Assembly (NCBI GenBank): GCA_916700875.1
Contig: CAKAKS010000039.1
Location: 17,519,139-17,583,138 of the forward strand
Length of the DNA stretch: 64,000 nucleotides
Direction: 5' to 3'
Source: Sebastes aleutianus
Taxonomy: Eukaryota > Chordata > Actinopteri > Perciformes > Sebastidae
A model generated the notes under the pieces. That model saw nothing but the letters and a program-made list of their open reading frames with translations. It did no database searches and was not told where the DNA came from. Shown in pieces: positions 28,201 through 40,200 of this stretch; position 1 is the stretch's first letter, and every line of letters begins with the position of its first letter. The position numbers and the translations under genes were made by a program.

Positions 28201-31200
28201 GCTCATTCACAACACTAATGGGATTTATAGCACTTTGCTACAGGAAAAGAGAAATAACGCAGACAAATATACTAAACGGGTCGCATTTGTACAAATGAGT
28301 GCTGAGGCATTTCATTATTCGCATTCTGGCATATGTTTCCTTTAGCCTAATGTATAAACTCTACATTTATTTCTACTATGTTTATAATAAAAGGATGAAA
28401 ACATATGGGAAAGAGCTATTTACGTGACATCACTGCTGGCAGGGAGATACAAGGAAGAGTGTTGCGTTTGGATGGAGGTCAAACAACACATAGATGAGAA
28501 CATGTTGACTCCGATGACTCACCTCCAGCCGGTTGACCAGTTTTTTCTTTATGGCGTTTTGAGCTGCAGCGTTAGTGGCTACACGTAGCCCCTCAGCTGC
28601 CTCTCTGAGCCTCTGCTGCTGGTCCTCGTTCTCTGGGTAAGCAGCCGCCCCCTGAGAGACACACATGACCGTGACACATACATACAGAACATAACAATAG
28701 CTATTCAGACCTCAGCAATGATAGTTTAACAACTCCGGTAACACATTGTGCAATAGATGCAAATAGGCGTTTAGCTCTGTCTGCGTTTCTGGCAGTTTCC
28801 AAGGAAACCGTCAGTGCCAGATTCCCACTTCCTCTTTGATAATGGCAGTGATGCGGTGATTAATGTGTCACAGATCAAAAACATCTAATGTGCCATAGGC
28901 AGCGTTTCACAACGCCTGGGTATTTCACACTGATGGTATCCTGCTCCCCAGTGCCAGAGGCTTATTAAGACCCACGGATGCTGCACCCTTTTATTTTTGG
29001 ATGTGAAATGACACTGGTAGCTAGTGCATACAGTACAGTGATGCCAAAATAGGTATTCTATCAAATGAAAGCAATTCAGTTCAGTTCATCTTTGCACGCA
29101 TTCAGTATGACATTAGACATGCAAGAACACCAAGACAGTGCTGATAGAAAAAGAGAAACAATATCCCCAGTTGTAGATCAATCTGATTGTTTGTAATGGG
29201 TTTAAAGAGGACCTATTATGCTTTCTTGCTTTTCCCTTTCCTTTAGTGTGTTATATAGTTTTTGTGCTTGTAAAATGTCTGCAAAGTTACAAAGCCTAAA
29301 GTCCACGCCAAAGGGAGTTACTCTCCCCCACAGAAACACTGCTCCTGAACTGCCTGAAACGCTTCGCTTGAAGTCCCGCCATTTCTTCCGTAACATGGTG
29401 ATGTCACCAAGTTTGCATAATACCTGCCTAGCAGCTAGTTTGGCACGCCCTCAAACAAAGCTAGTTAGAGCGGAGCTGGAGCGGAGTCTGAAGTGTTTGG
29501 TTCAGTTGACCAATCACAACAGAGTGGGCCAGATGACCAATCAGAGCAGACTGGGCTTATTGGGATGGGCAGACAGAGGGTGAAAACAGGTGCTGCAGCA
29601 CAGCCAGTATGAGAAAAATAAAGCGTTTTTTAACATTAAAGCATGTGAACATGTTCTAGTAGAAACCCAAAATACATGTATGCACCTGAAAATAAGCATA
29701 ATAGGTCCTCTTTAAACTAACTACTAACTCTTCTGTATTAATTTAGAATAAAGTACTAATTAAGCTACAGAACAGGTAATGTAATAATGCCAGAAAGCAA
29801 TTAGAATATATTAAGTTGAGGTATTTAAAGTTCCAGTGTGTAGGATCTGACGGTATCTAGCGATGAGGTGAGGAGATTGCAAGCAACTGAAGCCTCTCCC
29901 GTGTGCCAAGCGTGTCTGAAAGCTACGGTGGCCAACGCGAAAACGTAAATGGCCCTCTCTAGAGCCATTTGGAGCTGAGCCAGTGTGTAGAGTGAGTGAG
30001 CAAGAGACAGCGAGCGGCGGCGGGGACGACAGGAGCGAGTAACGTTATTGACTTCGGCCCAAGCAGGAAAAGTTAATAGAGTTTGGTTTGTCCGTTCTGG
30101 GCTACCGTAGAAACAAGGCGGTGCAACATGGCAGACTCCGTGAGGAGGACCCGCTCCCTATGTAGTTATAACGGCTCATTCTAAGCTGACAAAAACACGA
30201 CGATTCTTATTATCAGGTGATTATGCACTAAAGAAAACATACTTATTAATATTATATTACATTTCTGCCAATAGATCCCATAAATGCAACACACTGGTCC
30301 TTTAACTAAATGACATTACTAGTTAAATGGTGAATTATATTTATTGCATTACATTGTGACAGTAAACCTGTTACACTCTCACCTTAGCTGCCTCCACCAT
30401 CCGAGCTGTGGCATCAGCCAGGAGTTTGGCTGCAGCCAGCAGTTTCTTTGAGTTGTCCACATCAATTTCTGCCTCTGCGTCAGATCTCATGGCGTTGACC
30501 AGGTCAGAGGTTGCCTGGGCTAACACCCTGGCCTGACGCACCATCTCACCTGTTCACACATACAGACAAGAAGTAAGTAAGCACATGAAGGCAGATGTTC
30601 CACACAACTACTGTAGGATAGCAGCACAAAGACACACAAACAGCTGAAATTCAGTTTGTGCTGCAAAGCTGATTTATCTATTTATTTCTGTTTGTCGTGC
30701 AGATTGTTGTAGATTTGTATCCATTTCGACAACCAGAACCTTTTGAAAGTGATATTTACGTTTCAGAGTTGTCATTATCCATTTAGTCATTATATTTTCT
30801 GAATATTCAGTTGAGACTGTAGAGATAAAATAACCAAAGGAAATGTCTATTTATGACTAATGCTTTGACTTGAATAAAAAAAAATGAAGACCCTGCACAC
30901 TAAGCGTAATACAAGCTGATATACTAAAGGGACAACTATTTTAAGTAGAAACTGTGTGACAGACAAATTAGCATCATCTCATGCTATATATTATCATATC
31001 ACCCAACTCTTGTGCATCACTAAGACATTTCTGTCTGTTGCTTAGTCGCATCATTGTTTTCACCTTCATGAACTTGTATAGCTGAAGGTTTCTGGTGAGT
31101 CATCCGCTCACACAAATCAAAGTCTTTGGAATATATATGTAACATCTCCCCACACTCTCGCTATAAAAAGCTGTGTTTCCCAAACGCCCACCTCCAGCTT

Positions 31201-34200
31201 GAAATAACTCACCGAGAGAAGTCTGTGAAAGACAACCCATCTAGGTGCTTTACAATCTACATCCAATGGCCTTGGGAATCAACTGATCCACTATCGGACT
31301 CCAATCACTGAATCTATGTCTACTATTTTCTTCTCTTTTTTCCCCCCTTGTTGATTTATAAAAGGTAAAAAGTTTGCCCTGCTAAAAATGCCCTGGTCAT
31401 GTGTTTTCTTTTAAGTTTCAAAGCCTCCCTGATGCTGATTGAGACCAGATTGAGAGCTCTGTAGTGGTTTTGGATGACATGCTTTCTACAACCCCTTGAG
31501 AATTGGCTGGGTTTGGAAATTCTTCAGCATCGTGGCTCAAAACATAACAAATATCTTGAACTTTGACAATGTTGCCACAGGATTTTTTAGATCACTTAAC
31601 ATGGACACAAATATGGACGATATCTTAAGGCCCTCTTATGCACTCAAAACACAAGAATGAGTCAAGTGAAAGCAGGTATTCATGCCACTATATTTTCTGG
31701 CCTCCAGTATTTCTGTTTGTACTCACCAGCATCGCCCATGGAAGTGAAAATGTTTTCTGTCACGTTCATGATTGTGTCAGTGGCCTGGTCGTAGCGCCCG
31801 ATGGGCTCTCCGCAGCTGGCGTAGTGGCGGACGTGCTGCAGCAGGTCGCTGAGGGCCTGGCTCACCACGCCGGCTGCTGCACCGACTTGCTTCAGCAGCT
31901 CGCCGTCGTCGCTGGCCGAACGGCAAGCCTTGACACAGGTTTCCACGGAGCGGTCCACCAGCTTCCCGGCCTCGACAAGCTGCTCCTGACACACTGGGGA
32001 GCTGATGGTCGGGCTCACCACCTGCACCGCACACAGTTGTTAGCACAAACTCAGGCGAATTACAAGAGCTGAAGACTTTTATGATATTAGACAGATCAAG
32101 TACAAGAATTAAGGCCTTTAAAATGAAACATTCCATCGTTATTCATTGGTTTCTGATAAAAAGTAACTTATTTTGTTCAAGATATGGCACAAAGACCTGT
32201 TCTTTAATTTAAAAGAAAAGTTAAATATTGCACATCTCCATTGTAACTGTAACATACTGTGATAACCAGTGTCATACATGCTACTTGGATGACTGTTGGT
32301 ATGTCCTCTACCTACTTGGCTACTGAGATCACCAAGTTTTAGATCAGTACCTTGGTGCAGGCTACCAGCTGTGAGGTGGACAGGGCACACTGAGTGGCAG
32401 CTGCGATCACCCGGTTCTGCAATATGGTGTCCTCGGCCACCTGGGCCACGTTCTTGGCCTTCAGGACCAACATAGCAGCTGCATTGGCCACCGCTTTGGC
32501 CAGATTCATCAGGGTGTCCTGCAACATATTAATCAATGTCCTTCACTGAAACACAGCACAGCTGCGCACATGTGAGTGAAGGGACCGGGAAAGTAAATGT
32601 TTTTAACTCATCTTGTTCAGTTGAAATAGCACGAATACTGGACATCTCATGCACAAAGAATAACTAATAATAGTAAAAATACCTTAAGCAAGAGACAGAT
32701 GTTGATATTAGGAGGCGAATAATAAATTATATCTGTTATATTGTAAATAAATTTGATCACAAGTGGTATCAAGGCCACAAGAAGACATCTAGGAACTAAA
32801 ATGTGTATTTTGCAGGTAAATGAAGTGTAAAAGCATAGATGAGGCAGATCTCAAAGGCTATAGAAAACCTTGTGTTATTGTTTACTACTAAAAGCTCTCC
32901 TTCTGACACCAGAAGGCATTGATGGAAGAGCTAAAAAATACATTTTACAAATAATCCTAACAGCAACAACTTAATGCATCACAATTATGTGGTTGAAACC
33001 TGACCTTCCCAACATACAATATATGGACTGAGAAGTTATGGGAGATTTACCAGAGGGAACAAATAACATTTTTGACATTTTGAGACTCCAAAAAGATATA
33101 TTCATTAAATGGTGGAGCCCTGCCATGGCTATATTAATACAGTGAATTCTTATATAGCCTTCTGAATCATCTCTCATTTTATCTCCTTATGAATATACAC
33201 ACATTCACACACAACTCCCTTCCCTGAACTCCCCCCTCCCTATTTTTTGTATTATTATTCATCCTTTCTTTCTAATTTGTACCTCTACTCTACTTTAACT
33301 ACAATTTATTACTTCAATCTGAAGTGATTTTATTTATTTTTTGAATTTATAGTTTGAATTATTTAGGCAAATTATCTATAAACTAGAGCTGTCAAAGTTA
33401 TCGCGATAACGCATTAACGCAACACGCGATTCTTAGGTTGTAAAAGCTAAATAACGCTCTAAATTTATGCTACATTTCGGTGAGAAAAAACTGGCCTTGC
33501 CATGTTCAAAGGAGTCCCTTGACCTCTGACCTCAAGATATGTGAATGAAAATAGGTTCTCTGGGTACCCACAAGTCTCCTCTTTACAGACATGCCTACTT
33601 TATGATAATCACATGCAGTTTTGGGGCAAGTCATAGTCAAGTCAGCACACTGACACACTGACAGCTGTTGTTGCCTGTTGGGCTTGAGTTTGCCATGTTA
33701 TGATTTGAGCATATTTTTTATGCTAAATGCAGTACATGTGAGGGGTTCTGGATAAAGCAAGCATATTTGCCCACTCCCATTATGATAACAGTGTTAAATA
33801 CTTGAAAAATCTCCCTTTAAGGTACATTTTAAACAGATTAAAAAAAGACACAGCTGGAAAAAAAACTAGAAAAAACAGTAGGCAAGATTGTGAATATGAT
33901 TGTATAAGTTGCTGAAACTGAAATAAAAAGTTCCAAAGCTCTCCTTCTGACACTTTGTTATAAACTCCACATAAAGTAACAGTCTAATAATAAAGTCTGA
34001 GGTGATTACTTGAGTGTGTATTGACTTTTTTAAAGGGGGGCCAGAGAATAATGTATGTGTCTTCCTGTTTGGCCGGCAGTGTCATAGGAACAGTGAGTGG
34101 GTGGCGTCCAACCTGGAACTTCTCATCGGTCTCGCCCTCCCCCATGTGACGGAGCAGGTCCCCGCTGGCCTGTCCGATGCTTCCTGCTGCAGTCAACACC

Positions 34201-37200
34201 GTCTGTCTGGGCTGTACAACAATGACATCACCACATTCATTACTCTGGCCTATCTAAAACAGACTTCTGGATCAAAAGTCATCCCAGAATACCTTCATGT
34301 TCACTGATAAAAATCAAAACATTCAACACTGTATGTGGCTTTGTGGCTACCAGGATTACAGTGGAGGATGAAATCCAAGTCAGTACAATAACCAGTGGGC
34401 GTCTCACCTCAGCAGACGCAGGTTCGACAGATCTGAGCAGATCCGACACAGCTCCTGCCAGCATCCTGGCAGCGCCCATGAGCTTGTGTCCGCTGCCCAC
34501 CTCGTCGTCCATCAATGCCGCAAGCAGCTTGACACCCCTGGACATTTCCGTGAGGTTGGAGGAGATGGTGGTGATGGCGCAGCCCACCGCCGTGTAGTCG
34601 GTTTCTGTCGGCTCACCTGTGAAGGATGGATCGCCGTCATTTACAAACTACACCTGTGCTGCGCATCTCAATTTGTCGTGATGCTGCTGCCACATTGATT
34701 TAGCTAATCCACAGGGCAGCATGCGTGTCATATGCTGTAACACACACATCAGCGTCAGTGTCATCATTAGAGCCTATTTCAGATGGTTCCACAGAGATGA
34801 GCACGTTGATGAAGCAAGTGGCCGTGAAGAAGTAAAAAAAAATTGTAATAGCTAGTGGAGGGAGTGTAAGTGCAACCAAACAGATGGCGAGGTAAGATTA
34901 AAACTCCACAAAAGACTGGCAGGAACTTGACTGGCGTTGAGCCAAGCAGCAAGGGGAGCAGAGAGAGACACTGCCAGTATGTTGAGCTTCAGCACAACAA
35001 GTTCAAGATTTATTTATCAGTAGACTATCTATCAGGAAAAAATTACTCCATAAACCAGGATTGTGGTGTGTAAATACATGAATACTGAAGCTGTTTAGTA
35101 TTCTCCCGGGCACTCACCTGCTGTGAGATTGACCACAGATGCCGTTCCAGCGGTGATGGCATCAACCTGAGAGTGGATTTCATGTTTGGATTCGTCCACT
35201 TTGTTCTGAACCCAAACCCTGGATGCCTTTCGGTGGAGGAGGAAAAAGCAGAGCTGTTGGCTTTCATCACAGTAGGTGATTTTCAGCTCAAATAAACTTT
35301 CTCGTGTAGGATTAAAGGACTAGAGCTGTACAACACCTACGGCTTTGGAAACACTCGAGCATTAAATGCAGCCTCCATATTTACAGTCAGTTCTGTATCC
35401 TAATTATATTTGAGAAATGTGATGGACTTTGATGTGATGCAAATGCTTAATTCTATCTAATCTATCTTTGCTTTGCAAAAAAACAGAAGCTGCGATATCA
35501 GAAAGCACACATTCATGAGAGTCAGAGAAGTGGAACTTAAGGAGTTGCTGTGAATGATGGGATGTGGAGGAGTCGTAGTACGGTAAATATATCCATGCTG
35601 CATCTATTCTAAAATATTTCCCAACACTGTGTAGTAAGTGGGAAGGAGACTCACCAAATCATGGCCCAGTGGAGGCAGATTTTCTACATATCCCAGGTCA
35701 GCCTGAGCCTGCTGCACAGCCTGCATACTGCTGTTTATGGTCCCCATCAGGGCCTGCTGGGCCAGACTCTGACAACAACAGACACAGAGTGCAAATGACA
35801 AAAGTGATCTAAATACACAATATGTATAGTACTGTGTTTGTGCAAAGCTGTGAAACGCTCGGTCTTGCAGTCTATGTCTATAAACGCAGATGGGCTTTTA
35901 GTGTGACTATGAGGTACGTTTCATTCCCTATCACACTCTCTTCATATTGTTCATTGTGGTTCATTGTTGACAGCCGGGACTAAAAGCAATATATCAAACG
36001 CCGCAGATCAGATTTACATGATGTTACATGATGTACCTCGACACTGTGTTCTGATATTTAAAATAAATAGAGAACTGAGCAGAGCGGCGGTGTGCTGCTA
36101 CATCATTTTCTCATTCCCTCGGTTCAGTATTTTTGGTTCACACACAGTATTTTAATTACACAGGTTGGCCCAAGGTTGGATGCTACCATGTCATGTCAAA
36201 ATGTGGTCAAAGTTCAAGGTACAATGTTTTGATGAAATAGTACTGTATGTCCCAATTGTATGCATACTGCATGCAACAGTACGTACTTTGTAAGGGTAGC
36301 TGCAGTATGTACTAAAAGTAAAGACAAATGCGATTTGGAATGAAGCCCATGTTTGCTTGCAAGTGCAAATTCTCCTACTCACCAGTGGGGGCATGTGTCC
36401 TCTGTGCATCTGCCCTGTAGTGATTTGCTGCTGGGCAGAGGGCATTGTACCCATGTTGAAGGTGTCAGGGCCGCCAATAGACCCGGACCGAATTATACCT
36501 GGAAGTGCTACCGAGCCGTGCTCCACACGACCCACTCGATTGAACTGCTGCTGCAAAATTGTGGACCTTATACAGGAAGAAAAGAGATGGGAAGTGCATG
36601 ATGACTTTCATAATATATATGTACAGTATGTATTAGGGCTGTCCCGAATACCATTCTTTGGGCTTCGAAGCTTCAGTGAGAAATATTCAAAGGTATTTGA
36701 AGCTTTGCTGTACGGTGCAGCACGCTGACATGTTCTTCTGTCTGTCGGTCTCCATCTCCCATCAATACTTACAATACAATAATTAATAATAGTTTATGTT
36801 GAATATGAATAATGAAAAAATGTTGTATTATTCCTTATTTCATGGGCTACTTTGGGGTTTATACATTATATTTATTACATGGCTCTGTTGAATACTCAAT
36901 TCTGATGGTCAATTACGGCGTTCTACAGTCTGTTATTTCTTTATAGCAGACCATTGCTATGTATAACAGATCGTTGCCATGGATCCAGTTCTGATGTCGG
37001 ATTTCTTAAGTAAGTAGCCGTGTAATAAGCGGGATAATGTACAGCTAGCAGGTCATTGTTGTGAAATAACCCCCTTCAGCGTGATGGAAGACCCCTCCAC
37101 TTTGCGTCAGGGTTTATTTCACAATAATGACCGGCTCGCTGCACATTATCCCTTACATATATATCAACGAAGCATTTAAATACTGATTTGGATGTCAATT

Positions 37201-40200
37201 ACCATGGCAACAGTCAAAGCGTTGAAGCATTCGGGTCAGCCCTAGTATGTATGTTCAACCTACTTGAATAGGGTGTACTCATTTTCCTTTGTGTTACTAG
37301 TGAGTGTATCTTCATATTCAGATAATTGTCCCAGATGACAACGCAACTGTTTCTAATTTAGACGATGAAAATTACAAAATTATAATTAAAACAATTATCA
37401 CGGTGAGTAGGCATTGTCGGAAAAAATATTGTATGGGAGAAATGTCTGTTTTCCTGCCCAGCTCAACAGATGCTCCTGACTCCATTGGTTAATTATGGCT
37501 TGTTTTGAGAGGCAGCAATTATGTTTTTGTGCTGAGAACCACAACATGAGTCAATTGGCTCATAAGCAGCAGGAATATGACGCCCCATTCTGCCAGAGAG
37601 CGGTTTCACTAAGAGCCGTGTGGATTTCCAGTGACAACAAATTTCCAAGCTCTGCGTGATAGAGCCCCGGTCCATCAGCGTTATACCTTCATTCCCCATC
37701 AGTTACTAAGCTACATGGGAAAATCAGGAGAGATGGCTCCCAACTGGGAGATCAAAATTACTGAATAAAACAGCTTCCAACGAGATGATATCTTAACCTG
37801 CGTGGTATCTTAACTTCCAGGATGACGCAGCTTTCTTTTGTGCAATAAGATGATAATTTTTCTTCACCCTGAGGCAGGTTTTGTGTTTAGGTTTGCACAA
37901 ACAAGGAAGCAATTTAGAAAATTGTATTCAGGAATATCGAGAGCGGCGTTAGTGTTATTTTAAAATTCAAACTGCTGTTTTTGTGCTTAATTCTAACATT
38001 ACCTCTCTTGGGGGAACTATGCTGGGCTGGCAGAAATGTAATTACATGCACAATTAAACAGTGAGGTTTACATTCATGAGGAATAACTAGACTGTGCTCG
38101 CTGAATCAGAATGGTCAGATAATACATGAGCACTGCTCACTTCTTAGGGGACACCGATTCCTCCAGCATGGTGGATTCCTCATCTCCCTCAAGGCCAAAA
38201 CGATCCTTACTCTGCTTCTGTAGAAAGAAGACATCACTGTCAACAATGTAGGCTGAATATATGGAGTATGAGATGAATTATTTTTATATTAAATGTTTAA
38301 TTACTTGCCTTCTTAAGAATGATGTCAATGTATCCAGCAATAAGCTGGGATATCTGCTCTCCCTCTGTAGTCTGGACAGAGTAGTAACTCTCCTGGTACT
38401 CTCCGAAATCCTTTGTAATACATTGAAAGCAGCAGAGATTCAGGGCAGTATTTCAACATCCATCTGGCACTGCTAAAACATCCTATACTTAATAAGCTTC
38501 TATGGCGCATCCCATTTCTCCAAAGACCTGATTAAAAACGAGACGTAGTGAATCCCAAAACTGCTCACTTCAAAGCATTTTTAAAGAAACGCAAGGGTGA
38601 ATATTTTTAAATCAATGTTGGCAAATATACCTTAGAGTATTTCTTTTTACAATTAGCATAATCTATTAATCTTTAAATGGAGAGCTCCTTTCCAATATGG
38701 GAGGAAAACAGACAGTACTGTTGCCAACAGCTGGTAAAGAAAATTGGAAAAGCTTTCAGATAAATAATACATCTAAATTCTGCACATTCTTCCCCGGGCA
38801 TCTATTGTTAACGCAGATGAAATAGCTGGCTAGCATGCTGAAATCATTCAATATTGGAGTCTGAGGTCCCAACAATTTTTTGTTTGTATTGGGAAATGAA
38901 AACTGGGGGAAAAGATTGAATGTGTGATGTGGAGCCGTGTAAATCAGTGTTCACAGAATAACTGAATATGTGCACAGGATAAAGAGTCTATAACAACTGC
39001 ATATGTGAGTAATGTTGATGCAGAGGAGTCACACAGTACCAGGGTGAAGCTTTTGGGGGAGGCGGCCCATCTCTTGACTGTTGTCAGAGGCCACTCCTGC
39101 ACCACTTCCTTCGTCTTCTCATCCACTCGCATCACCGACTCTTTGGTTATCCCCAGCAGCCGCGGGACCAGCTTATTTTTACCCTTCATCTTTTCCTGTC
39201 AGATAGGAAAAACAAACATCAGACAACATTTAAACACCTACACAGATGATTCATTCAAGGCGCGAACGCAAAAAATCATTGTGCCTTTCTACTGGTGCTG
39301 TCGTAATACGCATGCTGTGTCCGTGGCTTAAAGCCCCGAATGGAGGAGGAGGAGGAGGAGGAGGGCAGCTGTGAAGTGACCCAGCGGAGTCGGGCCTTGT
39401 TTAACTGCTGCTTTATTGAGCAGGGTCTCCACAGGGTTTAGTCGCTGTCAGCACACCAGCATGGTGCTTCCACCAGCTCTCTGCCTGAGAAGCTCTGGTG
39501 TCCTCCACTCTCTGCCCACTGAAAATCTATTACGGCTCACTCCAGAGACGGAGCCTACACTTGGCTCCCCTCCAGGGGTGCAGAGGACGACACAAAAATT
39601 AGCGGGTTTGTAGAGACGGGGGAGTTCAGAATACGTACATTTTATGTCTCCGGGCTATTGTTTTTTTTTTTTATCACTGATCGCACAAAGGCCAATAAGT
39701 ACAGCGGCTTCTAGGTTCAGGGCTCTTCAACACAAGGACAGATAACATTATCCTACAATATCTTCACACAAAGGTTTATTAAAAACTTCCATTGTTTGAG
39801 GTCACGTTGCTTGAACGACATAATGATCAAGGCTGCGTTCAAGCAGGAAGTTTGATTTTCTAATCTGAAGTGGGTAGCTGAGGTATTAAACTATTTTAAA
39901 TAGCCTGACCTTGATTATTGTTGGGGGAAATCTGCAAGAAATCACGGTAACACTTTATAGTAACCGTCATTAATAAATGGTAAATTAGTTTATTAAACTT
40001 TAGTTAATAGTTATTTTACTGTTAACAAACAATGAAATGATAATTAATAATGTTTTCTAATTATTAGTAATGCTATAATTTACATTATTTTAATGGTTTA
40101 TTGTTGCAAACATTATAACATTTGATATACTATATTAAGCATTTGTTAATGATTATGAAATGATGTGTTAAGAAATTGCTTGTAAAACATATATAAACAT

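Noticed and set aside
29218..29583. 121-codon + strand ORF
   Set aside because: Lies wholly inside the TTAA-flanked MITE at 29206-29711 and has no protein similarity.
31638..32072. 144-codon + strand ORF
   Set aside because: It is antisense to tln2 exon 18 (31727-32021), whose minus-strand translation is clearly talin. Open antisense frames are expected over GC-rich, Ala/Leu-rich exons.
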